Shown: in pieces, positions 52,973 to 64,000 of the stretch | How the letters are laid out: each line of letters begins with the position of its first letter | How positions within the stretch are numbered: the first letter of the stretch is position 1 | Assembly (NCBI GenBank): GCA_033297205.1 | Contig: MU859111.1 | Coordinates: 124,001-188,000 of the forward strand | Source of the DNA: Pseudoneurospora amorphoporcata | Lineage: Eukaryota > Ascomycota > Sordariomycetes > Sordariales > Sordariaceae | Direction of reading: 5' to 3' | Length of the DNA stretch: 64,000 nucleotides | Position numbers and translations under genes: made by a program | The notes under the pieces: model-generated | The model's input: only the letters and a program-made list of their open reading frames with translations | Told to the model about the DNA's origin: nothing | The model's database searches: none

Positions 52973-53980
52973 ATGAAACTACCCCCCAACATCCCCACCG
53001 CCCTAATCCTCACCTTCCTCTTCTCCCTCCAAGTCCCCCTACGCCTCGCCGCACCCTTGTCCCATGACAAACTTTTCCCCGGAAGCGAACCCCCCATTGT
53101 GCCCTTAACGCTCCCACAACAAATCCGCTACGAAAGAATCAACAACGGACGTATAGGGACACGACATAGTAATCCCAACAGCAACAGGGACTTCCCCTCT
53201 CCGCTTCCCGATTCTTTTGCTGTCCCGCCTGGCTCTACTGGAGCTCCTGTTTATCCACCAGGTCGGCTGCTAGGTCGTCTGCAAAAGCGAGGCGGAACCT
53301 TGGACTCGAACTCGTGGGATGCCACTGCCGCTGCCGCTGCCGCCGCCGCCGTTGCCCAGCTAAGCCAGCTCAAAAGAGGGAATTCCCTTCCAAAACACTC
53401 ACAACCACCACCATCGAAACCCAGCAGCAGCAGCAGCAGCAGCAGACCAGGCCGCTACCCCCGCCCCCTAAAACATCTCTTCGCGCACTCTTACCACTCC
53501 AACACCGGCCGGGGCGTACTCACCGTGTCAGCCGACGACGACCTCAACCTCTTCAATGACGGAAGGCCACAGTCGCTCCTCAAAATGATGACTTTCGAAC
53601 CGACGATTACCATCAACAGCACGAGTATAGAGCGACGTGGTCCCGGGGGGGGGTCGTATCTTGCTGCTATGAGTATTGGCGGGGCGACTCTACGGCCACG
53701 GTCACGGGAAGCTGCGTGGGAAAGAATGGAAAGAAGAGCTGGTGGCTGGGAGGGGGACGACAGGGACAGCGAGAGGGTGAGCGGGGATTGGAGCGAGGGG
53801 AGTTTTATGAGTAGACGGGTTAGTAGGGTTGAGAAAAGGCTAGGGATGGAGACTACGGGGAAGAATGAAACAGAAACGACGGGAGAGATGGAGGAGAGAG
53901 AAGAGAGTGTGACGGGAAAGGGAAGTAAACGCCATGGAAGGTATCACGACTCCTTAACGAGTGTTTCTCCTGCTGCTTGA
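52973..53980 (+). CDS. Secreted hypothetical protein with multiple dibasic (Kex2-like) sites
   Basis: Single-exon frame of 335 aa. An N-terminal hydrophobic segment after MKLPPNIP (ALILTFLFSLQVPLRLAAP) looks like a signal peptide, with cleavage probable near LAA|PLS. The mature part has Lys-Arg sites at LQKR|GGT, LKR|GNS, EKR|LGM and SKR|HGR plus Arg-Arg sites, an Ala-rich run, Ser repeats from an AGC microsatellite (about 53422-53446), and N-glycosylation sequons (NST, NET). No known enzymatic domain. The dibasic sites suggest processing in the Golgi, but spacing is irregular and the fragments are not repeats. I do not recognise the family. Confidence 0.65.
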   Translation: MKLPPNIPTALILTFLFSLQVPLRLAAPLSHDKLFPGSEPPIVPLTLPQQIRYERINNGRIGTRHSNPNSNRDFPSPLPDSFAVPPGSTGAPVYPPGRLLGRLQKRGGTLDSNSWDATAAAAAAAAVAQLSQLKRGNSLPKHSQPPPSKPSSSSSSSRPGRYPRPLKHLFAHSYHSNTGRGVLTVSADDDLNLFNDGRPQSLLKMMTFEPTITINSTSIERRGPGGGSYLAAMSIGGATLRPRSREAAWERMERRAGGWEGDDRDSERVSGDWSEGSFMSRRVSRVEKRLGMETTGKNETETTGEMEEREESVTGKGSKRHGRYHDSLTSVSPAA

Positions 53981-54610
53981 GTTTTATTGTCAAGTGGAAA
54001 CCTTCTTTCTTTCGGTGGGAAATGTTTACAGGATAGAATTAGCTTGGTATATAGGGCGGTTGGTACATGAATCTTGGTTCAGTTGGTTTATAACTAGCTA
54101 GGAACAGGATGATGAAGATCGAGAAGACATATTAAGGAAATAGAAACCATACGATATTCCCACCCGCTGCTCCGTCCAGAAGAGTTGAACAGCAATGGAA
54201 GTCCGGGAAACAGATGCCTGCCAAAATCACGCTTCTCTCTCTCCCGCCCTCGCCGTCTTCCACCCCAATTCTTTCAAACTGAATTTCTTACGGGATTATA
54301 CGACCATTTCTCTCATAGAGTTGAGTATAGCAGTCACAATGGGAAGCATCATCAACTGGTCACTGATTTGGAGTCATGGATATCTAGCCATATTCTAAAC
54401 ATACAATCGCTCTCTACAGTAACTCCAATCTCCCAAGTGCTAACATGAAGATGGGTCGAATAAGACATTGTAGAACGTTTAAGCAGTGAGAACAGAACAC
54501 CTGTGCTAGACTGTCAAAGCAGTCGCATGCCCTCTCCAGAAATAAGCTTGAGAAGATTGAGACCGTCATAGACCGCGTGTTGAGCCGACCCATTACAGCG
54601 ACTACATCCA
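53981..54610. other. Convergent 3' intergenic region
   Basis: Between the ends of the secreted protein gene (+) and the 1060-aa protein gene (-). No supportable gene. Confidence 0.5.
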
Positions 54611-57600
54611 TCAGGGGTTCGTTGAACCCGTGCATGCTACCAAGAAAGCCTGCCTCGCTGTCCTCATCCACTTGCACATGCATTTCCTGAAGCCTCTGGA
54701 CTGTTGCCTCGCAGTGTCAGTTGACTCTCCGTCCGTTACCGATAGGGCGGTACTCGTCGATGTATCTTTCTGTCTAATGTAGCTGGCTGTGATGGGTGAA
54801 GCCGGGCAGATGTGATCGCAAGTTTCTTTGTTGCGGTTTCTTGACGTGAGAGGCTCGGTAGATCGTGATCTGGGTTGGACAAGTCGTTCTCGGATACGAG
54901 ATATGGTTCTCTTGGGTAGACGCGGGTGACGGTCGCTGACAGAGAATGAGCTCCGTATTTCGCAAGGTGATGGTGGACGGATGGTCTTGACCGACTGGGA
55001 TCCCGCCACATAATTCTTTGCGGCTTGTTGCCCCGGCATTCCCGACGATGCTGTGGCAGGAGTTGAGGCTGCATATGCGAGGATAAAGGACTTTTCTTCT
55101 GTGCAAGTTCCACAGCCTGCTCCGTGCCTGTCAGAGACACTGACGGTATCCAACATGGTCAGGCCACATCCCTTTTGAAAAGAGAACGCCGAAATTTCTG
55201 CTGGAGTTGTCATGTCCAGTGTTGCGGTCTTTACCAGCATAGGTTTCTGAAGTTTCTTCAACTCCTCTTGTGCCCTAATCATGGCAGCTCTGGAAACTTT
55301 CAGCTTCATGCTGTTGCTAACCGAGTCTCGCGATAGGAAGTCTTTTTCGAAAACCGTGGCATCTTCATTATCAGCTGCCCTTGCCATTGTCGGTTGGACA
55401 CCACAACTAAACGTCTGTGCATAGCCCTGAGAGCTTTCAAAGGGCATATCTGGGCGGATCAATGGTGAGGATCGTTTCGGGACACCCCGTGTGCCACGTA
55501 CAGCGCTGTAAAGACAAGGCTCACTTTTAGCCGGACTGGACGGCAGATCAGGCAATGCTTTCATAAGTTTTGGGACGCTTTTTTGTAGTCGAAGCCTTTT
55601 GGCTGGCGAAACTGGTAAAGGTTGCAATATAACGGGCTCTGACCGACTGGTGGTGCAAGGAGTATCTGCGGAGAATGGCATCGAGAATCCACTAGTCCTA
55701 ATCTTAGGCAGAGCGAGCTTCCTGGGATGTGTAAATGGTTTGGGACTTCCGGTTCTAAGAAACTCTAGAGAACCAGGAGCTTGGTCTTGTTTGCCTTGGT
55801 TGACCTGGGAGTCTGATGGTAACTGAACTGCCGACATCCGGTCCTCAGGCTCTGCAGAGAAGTTTGGAAAGTCCGTCGTTAGGTTCGGTTTTGGAAGGTA
55901 ATCATCTTCAGAAGCTGATTTTGCGGCAACATCGAGATGATCTACAAGAGATGCAAGATCAGACAGGCCCAGCTCTATCGAGAAGAACTTGCTTCCCCGC
56001 AAGTACCCACTGAATGTTGACGGACATCTATCCCCTGCGTTCAAGCGGAATGATTGACGTTTATCGAAGGGTTCCGAATTTGATCTGTAGAGAGAGGTTC
56101 TCGCTGACAAGGGATCTTCTTCTTGAGGTACGCGGTTTGTATTGTCCCCAAAGCTTGACCTTTGGTTGCCATTTTCGCCTTCTTCCGGGCTGTCGCTCCC
56201 ATCATGCACCGTTATCCGCCTGACATCAGTCCTCGACGGTTCGTCTGGACTATCCGCTGTTGACAATGCCAGATCATCCGTTTTCTTTGGGACTTCAGCG
56301 CCACTATCGTGGCAACTCTTTCTCTTCCCGGTACTGGGCATAGTCGTAGCCTGCGGAGGTGACACATGAGTGGCTCCATGGTCATCTTTCCTTTCTACCA
56401 TGGAGCCGCTTCGTGGTTCAACATCAGGGAAGTCGAATGAACCTTCTTCAGCTTCATTTTCCTCAATCGAATCAGGGGTGATGTTCGACTCGTGTGTCTT
56501 TGTGGTCTTCGTTCCCGGAGAGTAATATTGAGGACTTTCGTAGGCGTCGTCCGGGGGAGGATAGCGGTTCATATCCAGGAAGGGGCCGACACTGCCATCA
56601 CTGAGTATCCTCGCCCTGTGCATGTTGGGCGCTCGAGTTGGGATCGGGGCCAAAGGCACAGCCCATGCGGAACTACTATCTGGGAAAGTATCAAAGTCCT
56701 CCGAGTAATCGTAGTAAAATGTTCCGTTGCGCGGTCCATGAGACCCGTACCTCAAGTCGGATGAAGTGCCTGAAGGAGACCGGTACATATCGACGATCGA
56801 TGTCAAACTTGGGGTCCTCGTACTCTGGTCCGACGATTCCACTTCAAGCTGACTACGAAGTCCTGGGCCCCAAGCAGAGGAGCCACTGGAATTCGTTCTA
56901 GAATAGGGTCTAGGACCTGGCCTAGAATTGTGGCTTGGCAGGGACGAAACGGATCCATATGGATGAAGGCGAGACATAGCAGATCCGGGCCTGCGACCAT
57001 ATTGAGCGTACATGGGCTTATACAATCCATGTGTGGTCCGCTGAAGATGTTAGCAGAGGTACATATGTAACAGACTGGGAAGGTAACAAACATGGGAAAC
57101 ACGATCGATCTCGACCATTCTACTATAGTCCACAGCGCCGCTCTCTGTCACAGCGGGAGAGGATGGTCGAATTCCCGGGCGCTTAAGCCTGGTTGGGTAG
57201 GGGAAAGGTGAGCGAGGTCTCTGTAGAGCCGGACCGCCGGCTTGGCTCTGCATGGTCCCATTAGAAGACTTGTTGGGTAGCGCTCGGGAACTGCAGCTCG
57301 TCAGGGAAAACGACCGCTGGTCATCGTGGTATTTGGGCGAGAATGGACTATGGGCAGATCGTTGACTGTCAGAGGCATACATTGAGATGATCTCTGAAGC
57401 GGTATCTCGGTACGATGGAAGGCATCTCCGGTCGTCTCTAAGGCTGCTGTGGGTATCAAAGCTGTCGCTGGTCGAAGGTCGTGTGGGAACTATGTTGCTC
57501 AACGGGGTCCTGGCTCGCCTGGGGGCTGTCAATCGAGGCGTGGAAGCAGACTTCGTCTGTCCGTGGCGGCTGGGCGTAGGAGGGCCCGGGATATTCAGAG

Positions 57601-57844
57601 CAGAAATTGACCTGATTGGCCTGATAGAGAATAAGCCAATGTCTCCGGTCTCTGTTGTTGTCCTCAGCATACTCTCGAGCGGTCCTGGCGATGGCAAGAT
57701 GCCTGTGTTCCCGTTAAGACCTCGCAAAGGTCGAGAGAAGGCGTGAGGTGAAGGGATCCCAGGGTTCCTGCCAGCATCCGCGGCATACTTGCGACCGAGA
57801 GTGCCATGGCTGGCAGCACGCCTTGCCGTCCGCACCTGGTCCAT
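54611..57844 (-). CDS. Large Ser/Pro/Arg-rich protein of unknown function
   Basis: Minus-strand exons 57092-57844 and 54611-57040 join in phase 0 to 1060 aa; the intron is 51 nt with a GCTAACATC branch site. Most of the protein is predicted disordered, rich in Ser, Pro and Arg with many SP/TP pairs (potential CDK/MAPK sites). The only region with regular helical character is near LKVSRAAMIRAQEELKKLQKP (about residues 840-860). The C-terminal ~30 residues contain CMCKWMRTARQAFLVACTG, a short basic-amphipathic stretch with cysteines that might be palmitoylated or membrane-associated. No recognised domain. It could be a scaffold or polarity factor, but that is a guess from composition only. Confidence 0.75.
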
Positions 57845-60522
57845 GAGAACGAGTAGGATTAGCGAGCCCGGGCAGATGACTGAGTATCCAATTGGAAGAT
57901 GAGTGCTGGTTGTTGTTTAACAGTTGCACCAACACTCCAAAAAGGGATAAAGCTGTTGCCTCCTCGACGTTGCTGGAAGCCCCAAAAACCACCTGACCAA
58001 GGAAACCAAGCAAGGACGCGACTTGGTGTCTCTAGAGACGACCGGAAAGTCTCGAGATTCGGGTGGGTGTTGTTGTCGCCATCTCCAGGTCCATCGGCGG
58101 ACTGGAGACCTGATCGCTGTGTAGTCGGTGGTGGTCGGCGGAAGATAGCTGTGCTTCCTTGTCCATGGAAAGAGATTTCGTCTGAAGCTCGGTTCTGTGT
58201 TTGGTGTCGGGTTGCTCAGTCAAGGAAACCACATAGGTCACCCGGGTAGGTGTTATTGCATTTCCATTCGCTGTCGTGGTTGGGTTCAAGTCCCGCGCCC
58301 CTGCCGTATGAATGAATCGGATGCCATTGAGGACACCAAATTCAAGACAAGGGAGGAAGGGACGACACGATGTTCGGAGCCCATTCCAACCCCAAGGGAC
58401 CGACCCTAATACCAGTGCTCCCGGCCACCAAGAATTTTTTCCAACCGTGACCTATGAACTGAATCCAGTCGGACATTGTCCGTGCTGGTCCTGCCTGGCC
58501 TTTTCATATTCGAGAATCCCGTCACCCTTTCCATTACTGCCCCAGCCGTTCGACCTCCCCTTGTCTGTAGGAGAAACCTGACCCACTCGAGTCGATGACA
58601 CAAGAATATAGCCTTATTTTCTTTTCTTCCTGCTTCCATGCGACCTGCCCTCGAAGGATTCACCCGCAAGAGACACTCGTCGCTTGGTCTCGACATTTCG
58701 AAATTGAACCCGACTGCAAGCATTTGCCCGCATGACCACATTCAAGTTCTTGTAATGATTTGTTCCATATCCATCGCGCGATCTATTGTCCTTCACAGAG
58801 CCGCAACCATACAAACCCCATGAACATCGACTTGTTGATATATCAAGGAAAATAAAACGGCTAGCCCATCCACTCATGGCACCATTTCTTTCAAATACGG
58901 CTCTGGTCTGAAGCATCAAACACCATGATGATATCTGCTCAACGTCAGTACCTGTAATATGTAAGCTCTCGCACTAAGAGATCTTACTGATCCAGGTAGA
59001 GTAGGCCGCAATGACGAGCTTGGGCGGTGCCAGAATCAAGCCTTCCAACGGCTTTTCTGCACGTGCGTTGTCATGGCAATGACGAAAATATCCGAATATG
59101 GTCGTAATTCTTCCGAACGTACTGTGTGTGCTATTGCGCTCGTATGCACAGTCCAGCCACGTTGAGTGTTGACCTAGAAACAGCAGCAAAGTTCCGCCGA
59201 AGAGATCCGGAGCTGACAAAGTGGGATATTGCTGAATTTATACACGAAAACCAGATCCTCCCGGTTCAGCTGATCAAGCTGGTCAGCTCATCAACAGGAC
59301 ACCACTCGCAGCGCACACCTCACTTGAAATGGCTGGCGATCGATATGGACTCGTGGCAAGATGTGGCTCAAATCGCCCAAAGGGGAAGACGGAAGCATTG
59401 CACCACGGATACGGTCCCGTTCTGCCATTCACTGGAGTTTCGGTCCCTGAGACCCTGAAGGAACGGCGTTACGGTAGGCGGCACAGATGGAAATGATGCT
59501 TCTTGGCTTGCGGGGAAAGCCATCCCGATTCAAAACTGTCCATTCCCTTTCGATGGAACCCCAGTGACGGGATGCAAGGTAATCGTTACGGGGTCTACGG
59601 GGCGGAAATAAAGGGGTTGTGGTGCAGGAACGGATGGGATTGCGTAGAAGAGAAAAGGTGACCAGCTGGCTGAGAAGATTGGGGGGATGAACTGAGGTTC
59701 AGCACTGCAGCATGTGAATGTTTACTTTTGAACTCCAGGGCCATCGGCGATGTTTAGGTTACTTTCCATTTTAGCAACCATTTGCAACAAAGATAGGAAA
59801 ACAACAAATGGTAACGGTAAGGCGTCAAATTGATGATCCAAAATGAAATCAACAAACGGCAGAATGCCACCTGTTTCCAGGTTTGAATAATAAATGACCA
59901 AGTCGCCGCCCCTGGCATCGGATCCCTTTCATCCTCGTTGACAGTGTCGGAAGGGTGGCTTCCCCCCTCGCGGCGGATCGGCTTCCCCACCCCCCCCCCC
60001 TCCATCAGCCGCCGGCCCCGCGAGCGAGCTCTTTTGACCCTGGCGCCCTGCAGTGCCATTGCGGCCACTGGCCACTCAGCAGGCCCCAAGGCTGATTGAC
60101 CACTGGCGTGTACCATTTTCGTAGTGCGGAGAAGCCACCTGTTCACTCGTCGACCGACCAAAGCAACCTGGCTTATAAACACGGGCTGGAGATAAAACGT
60201 TAAAAGGCAGATCCCCCTTCTCGCCTTCACCACCGCCTGCCTCCATCTCTGCTTCTGGGACATTTTCCATCATCTTATCCAACTTCTCCCAGTTCTTCCC
60301 ATATCCCAGGCCCCTTTTCTGTCTTTAAATAGCCCAGAGTAAGTGGTATCCACTACCCACGTTTGCCTTTGTGTTGCGGCCCCGCAGAGCTGCGTCCTTC
60401 CCGTTCCACCACTATAAAACCCCCAGGAAGACGGTTTTTGGCAATCACAACCTCCAGGCATCATCTTCTATATACCAACTTCTAACTCACTCTGCCTCCC
60501 CAGACAGCCGGGAAACGTAAAC
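57845..60522. other. Divergent promoter region before PDI
   Basis: About 2.7 kb between the 1060-aa protein gene (-) and PDI (+). It contains a poly(C) run at 59990-60000 and CT-rich leaders. An open frame at 59144-59458 (+) has no recognisable domain and is not called. Confidence 0.5.
60413..60419 (+). promoter_or_regulatory. TATA box of PDI gene
   Basis: TATAAAA 110 bases upstream of the PDI ATG, followed by a CT/CA-rich leader typical of strongly expressed fungal genes. Confidence 0.6.
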
Positions 60523-62099
60523 ATGCACGCCCCTACCAAGTTCGCTCTCGGGCTTCTCGCGGCCGCCGCCGTGGCCACTGCCTCCGATGTTATCCAGTTG
60601 AAGAAGGACACCTTCGACGACTTTGTCAAGACCAACGACATTGTTCTTGCTGAGTGTAAGCTCCCCTCGATTGCAGCTTGTTATGTAGCCCTTGCTAACA
60701 ATATCGTTGTCCAGTCTTCGCCCCTTGGTGCGGTCACTGCAAGGCCCTTGCCCCCGAGTACGAGGAGGCTGCTACTACCCTCAAGGAGAAAAACATCAAG
60801 CTCGCCAAGATCGACTGCACTGAGGAGTCCGAGTTGTGCCAGCAGCATGGCGTTGAGGGTTACCCTACCCTCAAGGTCTTCCGTGGCCTCGACACCGTCT
60901 CCCCCTACAAGGGCCAGCGCAAGGCTGGTGCCATCACCTCCTACATGATCAAGCAGTCCCTTCCCTCCGTCTCTGTCCTCACCAAGGACAACATTGAGGA
61001 GTTCAAGAAGGCCGACAAGGTCGTCATTGTTGCCTACTTAGATGCCACCGACAAGATCTCCAACGAGACCTTCTCCAAGGTCGCCGATAAGCTCCGCGAC
61101 GAGTACCCCTTCGGTGCCAGCAGCGATGCCGCTCTCGCCGAGGCTGAGGGTGTCACCGCCCCTGCCATTGTCCTTTACAAGGACTTCGACGAGGGCAAGG
61201 CCGTCTTCACTGAGAAGTTCGACGCCGAGGCCATCGAGAAGTTCGCCAAGACCGCCTCCACTCCCCTCATCGGTGAGGTCGGCCCCGACACCTATGCTGG
61301 CTACATGTCCGCTGGCATTCCCCTTGCATACATCTTCGCCGAGACCCCCGAGGAGCGCAAGGAGCTTAGCGAGGCCCTTAAGCCTATCGCTGAGGCCCAG
61401 CGTGGCGTCATCAACTTCGCTACCATTGACGCCAAGGCTTACGGTGCTCACGCCGGCAACCTGAACCTCAAGACCGACAAGTTCCCCGCCTTCGCCATCC
61501 AGGAGACCACCAAGAACCAGAAGTTCCCCTTCGACCAGGAGAAGGAGATCACCGCCGAGTCCATCAAGAAGTTCGTTGACGACTTCGTTGGTGGCAAGGT
61601 CGAGCCTTCCATCAAGTCTGAGCCCATTCCCGAGACCCAGGAGGGCCCCGTCACCGTCGTCGTCGCCAAGAGCTACAACGACATTGTCCTTGATGACACC
61701 AAGGATGTCCTCATTGAGTTCTACGCTCCCTGGTGCGGTCACTGCAAGGCTCTCGCCCCCAAGTACGATGAGCTTGCTACCCTCTATGCCAACTCCGAGT
61801 TCAAGGACAAGGTTGTCATTGCCAAGGTTGATGCTACCCTGAACGACGTTCCCGATGAGATCCAGGGCTTCCCCACCATTAAGCTCTACGCTGCCGGTGC
61901 CAAGGACAAGCCCGTTGAGTACTCTGGCTCCCGCACCGTTGAGGACTTGATCAAGTTCATCTCCGAGAACGGCAAGTACAAGGCTGCTCCCTCCGATGAG
62001 GCTGAGGAGTCCATTGCCGCTTCCGCCGAGTCTGGTTCCTCCACCGAGACTGGCACCGTTGAGGAGCCTGCCAAGGAGACCAGCCACGACGAGCTCTAA
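60523..62099 (+). CDS. Protein disulfide isomerase (ER)
   Basis: Exons 60523-60655 and 60715-62099 encode 505 aa. A signal peptide (KFALGLLAAAAVATAS) leads into the a-b-b'-a' thioredoxin-fold arrangement. Two active sites APWCGHCK are at Cys50/Cys53 and Cys385/Cys388. The C-terminus is an acidic tail ending HDEL, the fungal ER-retention signal. Catalyses disulfide formation and isomerisation of secretory proteins. The intron falls just before the first active site (E-F junction), with GCTAACAAT as branch site. Codon bias is strongly C-ending, as in enolase and the M1 aminopeptidase, indicating high expression. Confidence 0.97.
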
Positions 62100-62914
62100 A
62101 CGGTCAATCGAGACGAGATATTTAAGTATTTAATAGCATCATCATTCATGGGTTTCACTGGGAACATGGTCTTCGTGGGAGCAACAGTAGCAATTTTCGG
62201 GAAAAAGCGACCTTGTACGAATCTGGGAGTAAGATACCAAAAGGCATGTTTGTAAGGGAATTCAATATAGTCTATCAGTTATTAGCGGAATCTACAACAA
62301 TAAAACGCACAACATACCTAGGTATAGTCCAGTAATCTTGCTGTTCGTGATGTTGTGACGGATGTAGGTTGTTTCCTTTGTTCCTCTTTGTCCGGCACCT
62401 TGAGGGCCTTATCACAATCCTTATCAGTTCTCACGGCAAGGACACGTCCACCGTATCAAGCCGACTGACCATCCTGCAACCGCACCCCGCCCAATTGTTC
62501 CCTTTCCCTGACACTGATTGGCTAAACTGCACCACCACTCAAGATCCTTGTCGTGCCGTCACGACCGTGGCCGTTCCCGCGGGGCGCCCTCTGCCCGCTC
62601 GTCTCGCGATACTGACCTGACGTCGTTTCCCCGGTTCGTTTGGTTTGGTTTGGGTTCATTTCCCAGCTTCATTCGCAACCGCCGTCGCTTTCCACCGTAC
62701 AACATCACCCTCGCCATCCATTGCATCACGAGTTGAACGGATCGATCGATACCCGAATCACCGCGAAATTTTCCAAACCCCCCATCTTTACGACCGAACG
62801 AAACAAAACTATACGAAAACAACGAACCAGTTCGAATCTGTCCAATTCCTAATCGCGGCTCCAACCCAATTTAAACTAAAGACAAAACACATCAAAACAC
62901 AACACAAATACACA
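62100..62914. other. Intergenic between PDI and small mitochondrial protein genes
   Basis: 3' UTR of PDI and leader of the next gene; the leader close to the ATG is A/C-rich (ACACAACACAAATACACA). Nothing else seen. Confidence 0.5.
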
Positions 62915-63648
62915 ATGGCCTCCAAACTCCTATCCACCGCCTTCCGCCGCGGCTTCCAGACATCAGCGCGCAGGTTCGAGTCCGTCGCTACGACCACCAG
63001 CGCTGGAGTGCCTGGTGCGGGCGTCGCGCCGCCGTTGCCTGCTAGGAAGCCTGTTGGTGCTTTTCGTGGAGGGTGAGTTATCTTGTTCTCTCGTTTCGGA
63101 TCTGGAGGTGGTTGGGGTTGGTGACTTGGGTATACGATGGGTGGGTGATGGGGTAAGAGATGGGCGGCGCATGGGACCTAGGCGGGGCAGGAACGCCGCT
63201 GTTGGGAGGAGGAAGTAGTGGAGGGAAGGAAGAGTTGGAGGGATGGGACGGTTTGCGACGGGAGCAAGACATGCGGCCTGGGATAGATCTGGCGCACGCG
63301 AGGGGAAGGGGATGGATCTTTTTTTACAAGCTCTGCAAAGAAACGAAGCATGCTAACGCACCCACCATACCACAGGCTCTTCGGCTTCTTCTTCGGTAGC
63401 ACTCTCGCCGGCGGTGCCGTCTACTACTATGCGCTCCAAGAGTATAAGGCCTCGAACGAGCTTTTGACGGAAGACATCTACGTAGGTTCATGGGACATAC
63501 ACACAACAACAAGATCGGGATGGGAGAAAAGAAACCGTGCTGACATTATTGGGAAATACAGGCTCTCCAGAACGCTGTGGACAGGCTGAGCAAGTATCTT
63601 ATCACTCTGGAGGAGAAGATGGAGGTGTTGGAGAGGAAGAGGAAGTAA
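62915..63648 (+). CDS. Small putative mitochondrial membrane protein with C-terminal coiled coil
   Basis: Three exons (62915-63072, 63376-63481, 63562-63648) join in frame to 116 aa. The N-terminus MASKLLSTAFRRGFQTSARRF is a textbook mitochondrial presequence with a likely RR|F or R|FES-type processing site. A single hydrophobic segment (LFGFFFGSTLAGGAVYYYAL) follows, then a short helix ending in an amphipathic coiled coil (LSKYLITLEEKMEVLERKRK). This resembles small inner-membrane proteins found across ascomycetes, but I cannot name a function. The first intron (303 nt) is long for the gene; frame closure across both introns supports the model. Confidence 0.8.
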
Positions 63649-64000
63649 ATCGATATCTTTGAGGATGAAGAAACGGGAAACATGGAAAGGTTGACGATAT
63701 GGCGGGTAGTTAATGCTAACGGGGAAAAACAACATTCGAGCCAAGGGAGGATGCGGGAGGGGTATCATATCAAAAATGGAAGTGAGAAGTCGTTTGGAGT
63801 TTGAGCTAGAGGAGAGCATGCCCTGATGGCAGTTGGAGGTTTCGCTGTATATCACATTTCGGTGCTTTGAGCATAAAATTGGGATTCACAATGAATGACG
63901 GTTTCTTCTCATTGGTGCCTAGAGTGTTACTGTTCTAGGAGTTTAAACCAGTACCTATATTAACAGCTCTTCTCGGCGTTCTCAACTTGTCTAGCTACAA
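63649..64000. other. 3' flank at window end
   Basis: No gene or strong signal seen between the last stop codon and the window edge. Confidence 0.5.

Noticed and set aside
59144..59458. Plus-strand frame of about 105 codons in the PDI upstream region
   Set aside because: No domain and no splice context; not distinguishable from chance.
61038..62087. 349-codon open frame antisense to PDI
   Set aside because: Codon-bias shadow of PDI; Leu/Gly/Val-rich composition without any domain.
1..64000. CRISPR arrays, rRNA genes, secondary-metabolite cluster
   Set aside because: No regularly spaced repeats, no rRNA-like sequence and no synthase, transporter or cluster regulator genes are visible.

Overview
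The window looks like nuclear chromosomal DNA of a filamentous ascomycete, most likely a Neurospora/Sordaria-type Sordariales. Supporting signs are many short introns with GTAAGT/GTACGT donors and CTAAC branch sites, roughly one gene per 3.5 kb on both strands, C-ending codon bias in highly expressed genes, and long intergenic leaders. There are no operons, CRISPR arrays, rRNA genes or convincing tRNA genes. Gene models were built by hand by joining open frames across splice sites; every complete model given closes in frame.

Left third (1-24 kb): an eight-exon Yra1/ALY-type mRNA export adaptor (-), eIF4A (-), an F-box plus JmjC protein (+), a CCCH zinc-finger/UBA-like/DUF1771-SMR protein resembling no-go-decay nucleases (+), a Tvp38/TMEM64-family membrane protein (+), an uncharacterised protein with repeated Cys-Pro motifs (-), a prolyl aminopeptidase-like hydrolase (+) and a 765-aa putative mitochondrial protein of unknown function (-).

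Middle (24-44 kb): a small disordered protein (+), a 1264-aa F-box/beta-propeller-like protein ending in a CaaX prenylation box (-), an AP endonuclease of the Apn1/endonuclease IV family (+), a combined Mad3/Bub1 ('MadBub') checkpoint kinase (-) and enolase (-). Between the MadBub gene and enolase lies a 396-bp element with terminal inverted repeats and an 8-bp direct duplication, best explained as a non-autonomous hAT transposon. Enolase has a 5'-UTR intron whose donor site overlaps an ATG-TAA start-stop.

Right third (44-64 kb): an M1 aminopeptidase with a probable mitochondrial leader and an internal cytosolic start (+), a Kel3/KLHDC4-type Kelch protein (+), a Wss1/SPRTN-type DNA-protein crosslink protease (+), a secreted protein with several Kex2-like sites (+), a 1060-aa Ser/Pro-rich protein of unknown function (-), an ER protein disulfide isomerase ending in HDEL (+) and a small putative mitochondrial membrane protein (+).

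Most genes are unrelated housekeeping genes. Loose themes are RNA handling (Yra1-like, eIF4A, CCCH-SMR), DNA repair and chromosome segregation (Apn1, Wss1, MadBub), and peptidases. The most novel items are the hAT-like element, the CaaX-terminated F-box protein, the duplicated Cys-Pro module, a PIP-box-like tail on Apn1 and the start-stop codon on the enolase 5'-UTR splice donor.
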